DNA of 64,000 nucleotides from Steinernema hermaphroditum (lineage: Eukaryota; Nematoda; Chromadorea; Rhabditida; Steinernematidae). The stretch's first letter is position 1. The number at the start of each line of letters is the position of its first letter. Below the pieces are notes generated by a model, which ran no database searches, was not told the origin of the DNA, and saw only the letters and a program-made list of their open reading frames with translations. The stretch lies in the NCBI GenBank assembly GCA_030435675.1, contig CM059625.1, forward strand, positions 6,448,001 to 6,512,000. The letters are read 5' to 3'. Of the stretch, positions 13,690 through 29,700 are shown in pieces. The position numbers were made by a program, and so were the translations under genes.

Positions 13690-16600
13690 TCAACCTGTTC
13701 TGACGATCTTCTTGATCACTCGGCCCCGACTGCTGACCTTCCTCGCAGAGAAGAGGTCCCTACTCGCACCTTGTTTCGAAGTTTGCTTCTCTTTCTTTAA
13801 GCTTTTGTTCTGTCTTGCGGCTTTGGATCTAGCGAGCCTGGCTTCCCTCTTAGCTTTGCGCTTTGCCCGCTCCACTTGGAACAGCTTTTCGGCGGCGAAT
13901 ACTCCTTGCAGAACGCTCTTTATTTTTTCCTTTCTGTCGAGCTTCTGCTCTGGTGGTTTGCTGGAGTGACCGTTTTTGTTTGCTTGTGCCGATTTGTCTA
14001 TTGACTTTGACGTCGCTGAAGATTTGCTGGATTTGGTTGAGATGGTGGAGTCACGAGATTCCTCAGATCCATTCGAACTCTTCTTAGTAGCCGGCACCAC
14101 CTTTCCAGCTGACACCTTTTTGGTCTTCTTTGTGGAATCCGAAACTACAGCGACCTTCGGCTCTTCAGCACTAGATTTCTTAGTTTTCACTTGCTTAGAA
14201 CTCCGTTCCCCTGCGGTCACCACACTCTTTTTCTCTTTCTGTTCGACTTTCTTTCCTTTCTCGAATTTGTTTACCATCGCAAGTAATCTGAAAATGCGTT
14301 CGCATGCATTTTGTACACTAGATGGCGACACGTACTTCTTTATTCTTGTCTCGCTTTCCTGGAGTCCCAGAGATTTGGTGTTGGCAACGCGCATGGCCCG
14401 GTCGCACACGTCTTCCCAGGGATCCTTTTCTCGTTTCACGACAATTTTCGGTGTCTGCTTCTCCTTCTCCTTGGGTTCCGGCTTTCGCTGAAATTGCACA
14501 GTTAACTCTTTGCTAAGCGTCATCTTTCGCTTACGATGTTCTCCATGCGGCGGAGTCCAAACACGAACGTCTCAAACTTTTCTTCGAGCGCTTCGCGCTC
14601 AGTGACTTTGACAAACTGCTTTGGAGGCTCCACTACTTTCATGTGACTGCCACACATGATCATATGGTTAGCGATGTCCGGGTTTCCCAAATTGGCCACT
14701 TCCATGACCTTCTGACACCTTTCGCACTGATACATGTTGCGTTCGGTGCGTGGGGGCGCCTTCATCGGTACACTAGGACGAACGACGGGAACGTAAGTGC
14801 CATTGGCTTTGCGAATGAGCTTCCTCGTGCAGATAATCTTGTGAAGTTGGAACTCTTGCTTGCATGTGGACGTAAAGTTGCAGGTCTTGTTTTTGCACGA
14901 CCTGAAGAAAACGGTTCAAATCAGTCTGAACGGAAAGAACTTACAACCGTCTAAATGTGCGACTATTCATGTTGTTGGGGTCGATATGTGGTTTTGGACA
15001 GAACGCACAACGATGGGAGCTTTTTCGAGGGAAAATCCGACGACCCGACTTTTTATACTCTGCTCGGGAAAATTCTGCAACGATTTATATTAGATGCATA
15101 TGCTCAGTCGTCAGGTCTTACGTTTGGTGAGCTGCTTTAGTCTAGGTGGAATCTTCACCTCATCGTAGTGACTCTTAACGTGTCGCTGGTATTTCTCCTT
15201 TTCCGACGGGGTTCCGACCAGCATCTTGATTGCACACCGTGGACAGCGGGTACTCTTCTCTGCAAAATAAAACAGTTTTGAAGAGACCGGAGAGTCATTA
15301 GTCACCATTGAAATGTCTCATGATGTGGTTGCAGTAGGCTTCGTGGAACACGATGGTCTTCAGCTTTTGGTTGTTGGGCACATTGAACGCCTGTGTGCAC
15401 ACAGGACACACAAGATGGTTTGTGTTCGCGTGTCGTTCTTCGTAGTGTTTGAACAATTGCATCCGAGTTGAGGATCTGAAATATTTATCTTCCAAGACTA
15501 AATTAAGATAGATCTAAAGCTACCTGTACTTGCACTTTTTGCATGTGTAGGGCACTTCCATAGTGCCTTTTTTAGTAACATGCTGCTTGAGATGAGTCAG
15601 CTCACTTCCACTGTTGACTGTCATTTCGCAGATGTTGCAAACGGACAGGGTCTGGAACTTGTCCGAAACTCGGCTTAGCGAGTGCACCACGTGGTAGTGT
15701 ACGCTCTTCTTGTGGATACCGTCGAACTCAGCGAAGCATTGGGGACACTGTGCCCAGTGGTCCAGTTCGGAGCGCTTTTGAGCATTTGCGCCTCCAGTCG
15801 TTGAGTATTTGCCGCTTTCGTTGTAGTCGTATGGCAAAACACGCGCCAAATGAGCCCACATATGGTAGAAATAGTTGATATTGTTATGTAAGCGTTGGGA
15901 GCAGCCGCCGAATCCACACTAAATAATGCAGAGGTACTCAGGTCGGTATGAGAAAAGCGTACCAAGAACGCCCCTTCATAAGAGTCATTGTCGTGGTAGC
16001 GCGCATCGAGCACTTCGAGGACAAGGCCTTTCATAGTTGCCAACTTCTGCATCTCCATCTGGTGCTTTCTCCTTTGCATTTGACGCATTTGAGCTTCTTT
16101 GCGCGATTCTGCCGTGGTGGGTTGCTTTTTAGCTGGAACTGGAGCTGCAGCTGCAGCAACTCCTGCAGCAGTTGTTGCACCTCCAGTGGACGCCGCATTC
16201 TGAGAATAATCTCTCTGTGAGTAGGAACTACTACAGGTGAATTTACCCTTCGTCTCACTCGGTTTTTTATGGCCACCGCCTGAGGGTTCGTTGACGTTTT
16301 CTTGAATTTCGTTTGATTGTAATTGACCGGTGGAGGAAGTCTCGTCTGCTGTTGCGTTCTTGGATTTGCAGTGGAGGCAGCAGCTCGATGCTGAAATTAG
16401 ATCATACATACAGATTAAGACGACCACTAATCTGGTTCTGTAAATGTTCAGCTGCTATTAAATAAAGGCATTGAATGTTATGACAGAAAATATGGAGAAC
16501 AACAGCAGTGAATCACATACCATTGGATTGAGGCGAGGCATGTTCTGCTGACGCTGTCCAATAGTAATTTGAGGCTGAAGCGTAGGAGGAGGAGGCTGGG

Positions 16601-17318
16601 AAGGTATCTGTTGTCTTCCTTGAATAGGTCGGTTGGGTTGTGGTTGGTTGGGCATTTGTCGGGATCGAGTGGTAGTGATTCCCGCCATTGGAGAGCAATG
16701 AATTATCGGCGGTGAAGGAACGTAGCCAGGCACAGTGGATCGGGAAGTCGAAGGCGTTGGCTTGAGAGGAGATGGTCGCGCTCTCATAGACGACAGCCCC
16801 GTTTGCGAAAAAGCAGGAGGGATTCGGCTACTAACGGCAGGTGGAGGAACAAGAACCGGCTTCGGCTTGCTGAACAGATCAGAAAGTGACAGTGGTTTCT
16901 CATTCACGATGGCCACAGAAGCCCCGGCAGAAGGAAGAGATCGTCTGGACGGTTCCATGCGCTGTGGAATCATTCTGTTGGGTGTTATCGTCGTGGTGAT
17001 CCGTTCGTTGGGACGCAGAGGGATCCCCAAGTTCATGTTAGGCATTTGGACTCCGCGCCCGGCCACCATGGGCTTCAGCGTCGGAGGGCGGTTGACGGTA
17101 TGGAAAGTTACATTGGGAGTTGGTCGGACGCCAGGCAGATTTCGTTGAGGCACAGATTGGGCGGGTTGCAGATGAGGCGGTCGAAGAGGCTGTGGATTTC
17201 TGGATGAGGTAGGGGGCATGTACCTGCTCGTAGTTGGCGCAGTTCTTTTTGTAAGCACCGGAGGACCTGAGTCTACCTCGTCATCGCTGAGCTCAATGAC
17301 TTCGATTCTCTTTTGCAT
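13690..17318 (-). CDS. Multi-C2H2 zinc-finger nuclear protein (ZNF280/POGZ-like)
   Basis: Nine exons join in frame on the minus strand: 17318-16521, 16390-16247, 16199-15963, 15918-15524, 15475-15306, 15259-15122, 15074-14945, 14901-14535 and 14487-13690, giving 1,058 aa. The N-terminus carries IEVIELSDDE, a typical SUMO-interacting motif, followed by ~370 residues rich in Pro, Gln, Ser and Arg. Zinc fingers run from about residue 394 to 700: C-X4-C-X12-H-X3-H first, then CPQC, CNIC, CKKC, CPVC, CPRC, CAFC and CERC fingers, several with long or irregular loops. The last ~265 residues are Lys/Ser-rich and probably disordered. The paired CPVC...HIMRH / CPRC...H order recalls the ZNF280 and POGZ finger clusters. 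I infer a chromatin or DNA-binding role; orthology is unproven. The ATG lies 14 bases after an acceptor-like ttcag. Confidence 0.85.
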
Positions 17319-17339
17319 GGCCTCAGCCGTCCCTGAAAG

Positions 17340-18590
17340 CAGCGACGTTCGAATTAGATGGAATATATGTGGAAAAACGATGCAATTCTGAGATGTAATG
17401 CAATGTGTAGGAAAACATATAAGTTACTGTAAAGCACAAAACTCAGCTACAGTTTTCGTTTTCTCCGTTTCCGAACAAAACTGTTCATGAGGTCCAGACC
17501 TCCAGGCGCGTGATAAGGAACGCAAAAATCGTGCGAGTGGAAAAGAGCGCCGCACCACAGCAGACGACTTGGATAACGCGGGAACAGAACATATAAAATA
17601 ATACCACTCGCTCGCAGCGCAAACGCTGTCGCGCGATATATGACGTCAGCGGTGAATAATCAATAAATCGATAAAGTGTCCCGGGTTTCTGAAACCTCCT
17701 TGGTGAACGGATTCACAAAATTCACCGGAGGACGACAGCTGCAGTCAGGCAGGTAGGCGGTACAATCGGGACGGGCTGAGGTTGGAGGCGAGGCGCACAT
17801 TCGTGGCGGGACCCAATGAAAAATAACGATCGTAACGCAGAGCAGAGAATTCGGGAGGAGGCGGAAGCCTCATTCGGAAAGGCCCTGCTGAACGAGGTCT
17901 GACTGCATATGCTGGCAGAAGTATTAGGGAGAGAAAGGCTGGAGCCTATCAGTTTTTATGGAAAAGGTTATTTACGCGTATGGTAAGTGAATAGAACGTT
18001 AACCCAAGGATGTAGTGGTTTGTCCTATGTGTAGTACCGAGCAACACGCGTAGAGAGGGCCAGTCAGGCCAGAGTTGAATAGTCAAAATGGGAAATCCCA
18101 CACGCCTCTGATGCACCCAATTTACAAGGGAGTGCGAAAAACCAAATGTCACACTTCGGCGATGCGGTTGCAATTCAACTATGACACATTTCCTGTATGT
18201 TTCTTTTTTTATTGGCCGAAGCACAGCCCAGCAAACAATGAACTCGTGGGAAGTGTCATGTGTTTGACGATGTCCGTTCATCATGGGACTGGACGGAATA
18301 TGTTCTCTTGTCAATATCTGCAGCAACAGGTAAAGTGTTCACCGCAACCTCGGACTTAACCATATCGTATCTATAAAGTGCATGGCAAAGGCTCAAAGAT
18401 GACAGTACCCATCGAAAATATCATTTGTTCCCGGAATTTGTTTTGAGAGAGGTACAAGTTCTGAGCGGCGTCGGTAGGAGAACGAGCTGATGGAGCGGAT
18501 GCACTCAAGAGGGTATACAACATGTGGCTGTCGACTGCTTCATTACGAGCAAAGAATTGTTGCATACCATTTTGGTGAGGTCAACGGACA
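17340..18590. other. Spacer upstream of the zinc-finger gene
   Basis: No gene that I can support. It should contain the promoter of the minus-strand zinc-finger gene. A 64-codon minus-strand frame near 18,371-18,565 has plausible composition, but it lies downstream of a polyadenylation signal and lacks a clear start or partner exon. Confidence 0.4.
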
Positions 18591-18595
18591 TAATG

Positions 18596-18601
18596 TTTAT
18601 T
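18596..18601 (-). terminator. Polyadenylation signal after the unidentified exon
   Basis: AATAAA on the minus strand, about 135 bases beyond the stop at 18,734. This supports that exon being a true gene end. Confidence 0.4.
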
Positions 18602-18733
18602 TCTGCCGGCAAGACGGTTCTCGCTTTTTTTTTGCCAATCAAGCTTATTTCAGTTCAGAGTCTCGGTAGATGAAGATGGCAGAAAGGCTGACCCAAAAAC
18701 GGATTACAATAGTCACCACTAGCATCTCAAAGA

Positions 18734-19000
18734 CTATTCTCTGTTCATAAGATTCTCGTGGAAGCGGATCTGTTCCCATTGCCTGGCATCATTTTCAGAC
18801 ATCCTCTCTCCTTTTCCATCGCCCATCGCGAGTTCAAGGAACCCTTTCATCGCCTCTTCCTCTGTCGCGGAGGACGCGAGTTCTGTCCGCGACACGCCGT
18901 CGTCGTCCTCGTTATCAACTTTTCCATCGATCAGCGTTTCATGTGTAAATGAAATCATACTTTGTCCACGCACGATGTTGTTGATTTCCGGTGCTTCCAG
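18734..19000 (-). CDS. Probable last coding exon of an unidentified gene
   Basis: The exon follows an acceptor-like gttacag on the minus strand and reads 88 codons to a stop. Its first residues are LEAPEINNIVRGQSMISF and its last are EQIRFHENLMNRE. It is acidic and polar, with DNEDDDG and ATEEEAM stretches, like a cytosolic or nuclear tail. A polyadenylation signal follows. I do not recognise the protein and could not place upstream exons with confidence. A 67-codon ATG frame at 19,213-19,416 on the same strand is a weak neighbour. An internal ATG (MISFTHE...) could instead make this a short one-exon gene. Confidence 0.35.
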   Translation of the reverse strand: MEAPEINNIVRGQSMISFTHETLIDGKVDNEDDDGVSRTELASSATEEEAMKGFLELAMGDGKGERMSENDARQWEQIRFHENLMNRE

Positions 19001-19009
19001 CTGTAACGA

Positions 19010-22000
19010 AACGCCTCTCCAACGGATCTACTGCAATTGGAAACACTGTTGCCATAAATAGTGTTTGTTTTCTTATTTATAGATAAACAAACATAAATGC
19101 TTTCGTTATGCGAAGTCAAGCGCACAGTTGGGTTGTCAGAAGCGCTTAGTCATTGGGGGGTAATCGCAAAAGACATAAACAGAAACATTGTTTGTTTATT
19201 TAACTGATAGCATCATCTGTAGTGCACTGAATTGGGTTCAGTCCTCTCTTTTGTGCTGTGGACACAAAAAGCGTTTGAACGCAAGAGATTCGCGCACAAG
19301 ATAGCCCCTGAGGGGCGGTCGTCCTTGAAACAATCTCCAATTGCAGTCAATAACTCGACATGTATAGGTCTCCAGCCGAGTCGACTAATTAAGCTTGCGG
19401 ACACCTCTCGTGCCATGCACGATGTTTACCGATGTTTGTGAGCAGCCTTGTTAGGCAAAGTCCGTCGAATGCAATCCTTTCACTCTCTCTGATGTTCCCC
19501 TAATGTCGCAACATTAGCCTCTCATTCCCCTCAAGCCCTCCTTCATTGTTGTTCATACTTTGATGTGCCCTTTCTCAGCACGTTTCCAAATCGCCAGTGA
19601 GAAAAAACGATGAAGAGGTACACAGGCGGCATTATGCAAATGAATGTATCTTAGTCACAGCTTCCAGTGTGAGAAAACGAATCTAGTCTGCTGTCTAGGT
19701 GAGGACCGTTCTTGTTTTCTTGAGGTGCGCTGACGATGCTCTTCTCTTCGCATTGAAGACGGGCACCCAAGGGCGAAGAACGGTGGTTTTCGATTACGCG
19801 ATGGTTCTCCTCTTGTCGCGCAATGTTTCAATCCGTGCTAACAGGGGATCCGTTAGTGTACATTGTGCGCGAAATGCCACATGTGAGGTCCCGCAGTGTG
19901 TTCAATCTCTGATGAGATCGAAAACTGCACGGAGTCCTTTGTTCCTTTTCGGGAAGAAAAGATCATTTGTGAACCTTCGTAATGGTTTTCATTAGGCGAA
20001 TCGTCAAGGAACCGGCAATGTCGACGTAACTGACATTGTCCGGAGGTTTTTGAAGTCGACTCACACATGCTCGAGGTGATTTCGATTCGCGTCTTCTCGT
20101 CACGTCAAAACAAAACCGAACGGCGCTCCCAATCGCATCTCGCGCTTTGTATACGGCGCGCTCGAGAAGTGCACCGCACAGGCTGCAGTTCCAAACACAC
20201 GCACGCGTGTCATCAAGGAGGGGACGTACCCCTCAGCAGACCGCACTGAACACCTCGAGCGCGTGGAACTGTTCATTGGTTGGTGACGTCTTCACCTGGT
20301 CAAGGCCTTCATGCTGGCACTGTCAACGCAACGAGTCTTTATGTATAATTCTACCGACCCCCCTCACCGTAATCGAGCGCACTGCGATTAGTCTTTCGAC
20401 CACTTTCCTCGAGAAACTCTCTCTAATGTACGTGTGGCGCATAGCGCGCGGCTAATTAAGAGGAGTCGAGGTAAGCACAGAATTTGTGCGCCTTCCTCGT
20501 TCCAGTTGAGTATCTCTAAGCGGCGACCTCGATTACGCTCTTGAGTTCTGATTCAAGTTGTTTGTATTCGGCTTGACACTCGTTTCGATTAAGCGCCTTC
20601 GCGAGTTTTCTTCTACTCTAATAGTTTCCTTCGAAGAAATGGGCACACGTTCTTTCTGCTCCGTCCTCTTTCGAGGCGCTCCATTTGGGAGCAAATTAAT
20701 GTCGTACGTGATTCACAGGTCCGCTTTACTCGCTTTCCCAAGACAAAAGAAATGCGTTCTTTCAGCCGTTTTGGGAACTTAACGTCTGCAGGTTACGGTT
20801 TCGGGCTTTCGAGGTACGTGCTGGGGAGGCTCGAGTGAATCATTTTCCAGTCAACTAGCGTTGTTTGTCATTGGCGACAGTTTTTGAATGCAATAGTCAC
20901 CAGATATGAGGGTGAAGTGCGGGTGAACCGTCGTTTTCTGACCGGAATTGGGTGTAATTGACGGTAAAGGGAGTAAGATTTGAAGGTTAGAGAGAGGAAG
21001 TGAGTGGAAGGTAATTAATGCTCTCGCGTACGCAACTTTATTACTTCTAGAGATGGTAATACAAAATTAATGTATAGTACTTCGAACCGGTCAGGGTATG
21101 GTATGGAAGACACCTAGCAAGGACCTTGAAAACCAATTTTGCTTCCTCGTTGCGCATCGATCATCCCATCAATTTGTAATTGACTGAATAACCCTTATAT
21201 GAGGACAGGCTGGTTTCAAGGTTCTTCGGCAGCGAGGCTGCCGCAGAACGAAATTTCGCCGTCACTGCTGCTGTGATAAGGTCGCTTCCGATATGCCTCG
21301 ATGTCGACGGCTACCGTCTTTGGCGTTTCGCCTCTTTTGGGGCAAACACTCTAAACAGATCGATCACCCCAGCTGCACCTGATCAGTCCCTTCTATCGGA
21401 GGGTCACTCCGACGGACGGATCAGACGCAAAACGGAACTGTCGAGAGCGAGCGGGACATAGAGCCGCGCGAGAGGGCAGTCGCAGTCGCTGTTACCTATC
21501 TGCGCGTACAATATTTGTTTTGTATACTGCATTCGTTCCAGAGACAACAGTCTCCGTCATCGACGGTTGTTGTCGCCGCTGCCGTGTTTATCGCTGATCA
21601 GTACTTGAGACCTGCAGCCAGCCGACTGCTCTTCTAATCAGGCGGCTGGCCGTAATTGGCGCTGGCGAACTCTTCGGCATGGGTGGTTTAGCCATAGTTT
21701 GCCGTTTGAGAGCCTCGCCCCTCGGTGACACTATCAGGCGCGTCCCTGTCAGCAACGGTTCCGCAAAGGGGCAGCTGAATCACCTCCACTCGTTTTCGTT
21801 CTCGCAGTGCCGGTTTGGTTATGTGTCGGAAATCTTTCTCACCGCGACTCAATCCAATTTGCATCGAATTGAAACAACGGTAAACGATGGGGTCCTAGAT
21901 GGTCTACCGCGATAACCCGATAACCCCTTTCCCTGATGTGTATCTCCCGTTCCGAGAAGCTCTTCCGCTGCGATCTGTTTTCGATTCCCCTCTTCGAGTC

Positions 22001-22495
22001 GTTGTTTGTCCGCGCTTACTCATCGGCTTGATTAGAGATACAGAACCGCAGGGTTCTGTTTTACCTTCGCTTCCGAACTGTCGCCTAAATAGTTCTTTAG
22101 CGGTCGAATTGTGAACATACCCCTTTTATAGCCGCCTTTATGAGCGACGACGTCTTTCGCGTTTTCCTCCTTTTCGCGATCTTTGTTTCCGCCCATAGAA
22201 GCAAAAACTGATTTCCTAATCGGCAGCACCATCAAAGCCTAATTTTGTAGATGTCGCACCGTGTTTCCAGCCGTAAACGCTTTTGTCTTGTGCCGCGTGA
22301 CGCATCCAGGTGGTTCGGTCTTTTATGTCGCTCTCTGAGTGTTCCCCAATTCGATTTCAGGCTACGAACCCACCGGTCTACGACCGACTCTTATCTCAAA
22401 CGTCGCCTGGGAGAAGCAAACTCCCTCAGTGGAAGCGCACCCAAATGGACATTTAGCGCTGATTGGGCGAATGCCATCGATTCGATTCGAAATTG
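19010..22495. other. Region between the unidentified exon and melted
   Basis: No domain-bearing gene seen. The part from 20,000 to 22,400 is relatively GC-rich and probably holds control sequence or non-coding 5' exons of melted. On the minus strand a 66-codon ATG frame (22,032-22,232) contains a TATAAAAG box at 22,123-22,130. A small inverted repeat (cagaacc/ggttctg) lies at about 22,041-22,058. Confidence 0.4.
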
Positions 22496-22501
22496 TTTAG
22501 A

Positions 22502-26378
<3,877 letters not shown>

Positions 26379-26540
26379 AACTGTCACGCTTGTCCTGTTT
26401 TGTAGATTTTCCCCTTGAACTCATCCTTTGTCAAAGCTTTACACCAGAGACCCTTGACCGTTTTATGTCGGAAACAAAACAGTCGGCTTCGTCTCCAAGA
26501 GCTTGTTGTACATATGTTAGTAGAATTGACTTTGCAATAT

Positions 26541-26546
26541 AATAAA
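26541..26546 (+). terminator. Polyadenylation signal of melted
   Basis: AATAAA about 160 bases after the melted stop codon. The opposing PTR signal begins about 100 bases further on. Confidence 0.65.
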
Positions 26547-26643
26547 ACGGATTTGGATTGATTGCACACTATGATCTACAAATCTGAAGAAGTGAGTGCT
26601 TAGAGACGGCTTCATACGTACATATACCGTCGACCTTTAGCTG

Positions 26644-26649
26644 TTTATT
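26644..26649 (-). terminator. Polyadenylation signal of the PTR gene
   Basis: AATAAA on the minus strand, about 120 bases after the stop codon at 26,772. Confidence 0.6.
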
Positions 26650-26771
26650 ATCGAGCCCAAAATAAGTGATCAAATATACAAAAAGAGGTACCAAGCATAA
26701 ATAGACCTTCTTCATTATGCACAGACAGAGAGGAACCCGCATAGCTGGAGTCACGAATAGACATTATTTGT

Positions 26772-29700
26772 CTACACCTTTGATGACCCGTTTACGGTAA
26801 CCATCATCGGCGTGATGCTGTTTATGGACGGCGTCGGCTGCTGTATAGCAACTCTATGCTTCGAAGGTAATACAGCTAACAAGCTGAAGAGTACGGGGAT
26901 GACGACGAGACCATGGATAAGCCCAATTGTTATCACCAGGACCATCGTCTTCATGAAGACCTAAACAAATCGATGATGCCAGCAGAAACGCACGAACCTG
27001 GGCCATGTGGAGCTCAACGAAGAACAAACTGAGTACGCAGAGATTAGTGGAGATCCCTGCTTGAAGAACAGGGAATCCAATCGCCGCCATACAATGTTCT
27101 GTTCTGTCGATGACACTTCGACGAGCGTTCGAACCGAGACCTAGGCGATCGCGTACTTTCAAGGGTCTCACCAACAAACCGCTAACCTGCTCTGTGGTAG
27201 TGGTAAGCAATGTGAGCGGGTATATCCACGGAAAACCCGATACTCATGATAGTCGCCGACATGACGATCGGGTCAAGATCCACTCCCCACAGGGACAAAA
27301 ACCCAAAGACTCCTAAATACCGATAGCATTCTGAGAAATTGGAAGAATAACCCCTTACCTATACATGTACTAACGATGGCGAACGATGCAACGAATACTG
27401 TTGTAGCGTGTCCTATGATCAGGACACAGACCAAAACCATGCACACCAACGTGGCTAAGGAAGACTGCATTGTGAGAGGAGCCATTGTTGCGATGATGTC
27501 TAGGAACTTTGAGTCATCTTCGAAGATGGTCACTTCGAGGTCGGCGTATTTGTCCGCGATTTCTCGCCACTGATTGAGGAGAGTCGCGCGGTTAGACCAA
27601 TCTCTGAGTTCTGCTCCGTGAAAAGCGGTTATGAAAAAGAACTTGGTCACTTCGAATTCGTTTCTGAAAGGACACATGACAGTGAATTCATTGATGGATT
27701 GGTCTCACTTCTCGTGATCTTCTTCATATCTTACGAATCCTTTCCAAAAACGAAATTCAGGCCAGTCCAGAAACTGTTGAACTTCATTGGCGCGTCTGTT
27801 GATCTGGTTTGGCGAAGTTTCAAGAGTTATTCTTCGACTAGAGTGCACTAGAGTTGCCATAATATGTAACAATTCGCCTACCTTCCGTTCTGAGTGAATT
27901 CGAAACCCTCTTCGTCCTCTAAGTTCACGTCCTCAAACTCTTCTGGCATAGCCTTTACCACTTCCCCGGAATACTGCATGAACTCTTCATAATCTCTCAG
28001 CCAGAACTTCGTCGAGAACTTCCCTAAAGACGACGGAAGACTTTCGAAATCTTCGACTAGATGGTGCAGTCGAGCAGATTGTCGTCGATCGGTTATATTT
28101 CCAGGATTATTCACGAAAACTATGCACACGCCATAATATGGTATAACGTACTCGTTGCGAAGATCCATGATCTAAAAATGTTTGGTCAGTTACAGGCGTG
28201 TTCCACAGGAAGCCAGTGGACATGCAGAGGACTGTTCAGATTTGATTTTGCGTAGCGTTTGAAAGACTGCAGTGACTAGGCTCGTCAAAACGGTCCCTTT
28301 TGAGCTCGCGTGCTATCATACCAGAGCGGCCACTTTTAATAGATAGGTCACGATCCAACCGTCTACTCGCAACGGCGCGAGAGAGCGCAGACGAGCAGAG
28401 AAAATCCGTACCTTTGTTACATCAGAAGTCTCGAGGAATAAACGCTCAGGCTTCAGTTCTGCCTTCATTTTCATCGTGGCGTCGATTGAAATGTACCAAT
28501 AACTGGCCAAGACTGCAAGTACGAACGACGAAACGCACTTGTTGGAAAGAAGTCGACAGTAACGCGAGAGGAACCTAGGAAGCACTGATTACAAAAGGCC
28601 GAGTTTTGTGTCAAACCGTCGGCAAATGTCTTTAACGTGCGCCCTAATAGAGGACGATGTATCGCTGGAAGAGTCGTTGGAAACCGAGTTCTTCTCCGAA
28701 GATAGTTCATTGGTCAGGTCCTCATTTCTGAGTTCGTATTTTCCTACTATGGCCATAAGAGCGGCATAGATAGTCCACTTAAAGGACAGACTGGCTGTTT
28801 GGACTAATTAAACAAACATACGACGTAGACGTAGTCGATGAAGATGGCGACGGTATTTCCAATGGAAAAAAGCTGAATTTCGGGTGTCGGTGTGAGTGCA
28901 CCGAATCCAAAGGCCAAAATGTTGGTGAGGGTAGTGATGGTTATTGATGGGCCAGTATCGACAAGTACTTCTGAGATGAGACGGGCAACGACATCGTCCT
29001 CTTTGGCAATTACAGACCGACCATTTTGTTTCTCTTTTCTGCAATCTTTTTCTTGGATGAACCTATACTGTAAAGGTACCTGAGCTTTGCTAGACAACGT
29101 TGCCAGCCATTGATCAGGAGGTAGGCGTCGTCGACACCAATTGCCAAAACAAGGAAAGGAGTGACACATAAGATGCTTCCAAAGCGCAAACCGCACCAGA
29201 ACATCACTCCCAGCCCTGTTCCACATGCCATAAACGGAGCGACACAAGCGGCAATGGCGAGGGTTATCTACATAGCCATATTAACTTTCACTCATATGGA
29301 ACTGTCTTTACCTTGTGAATATTCATTTGACGCATATACAACGCTCCCAGACCCATCGTTACACTGGAGAAAACGCACATGATGACGAATCCGATGAACA
29401 AAAAGGGAATGAGGGTCAGGCCGGCATCTACCACTTCGGATGTGAGGAATGATTCTGTCATGACAAGCACGTCTACGTAGTCGCTCTTGAATGAGCTGTA
29501 AATCGCCTGTTATATATGAGTGATCTCTAATGCATGTCGCACGATTGAAAGTAATGGACGATCTCGTGCTCCCACACCGTCATGTTGTCTTTCGAGATCC
29601 CTTCCGATCGCTCCGCGCGAATTTGCAGCACCACCATTTTGATCTCTTTCAGGTTGTTCGGCGATTGCGTCTGAAATTACGTCACCTTTAGCGAACGCGG

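Noticed and set aside
13976..14491. 171-codon plus-strand frame
   Set aside because: It is the antisense shadow of the Lys/Ser-rich last exon of the zinc-finger gene.
16735..17148. 137-codon plus-strand frame
   Set aside because: It is the antisense shadow of the proline-rich first exon of the zinc-finger gene.
19213..19416. 67-codon minus-strand ATG frame followed by AATAAA
   Set aside because: The poly(A) motif is close, but nothing else supports a gene and the sequence matches no family I know.
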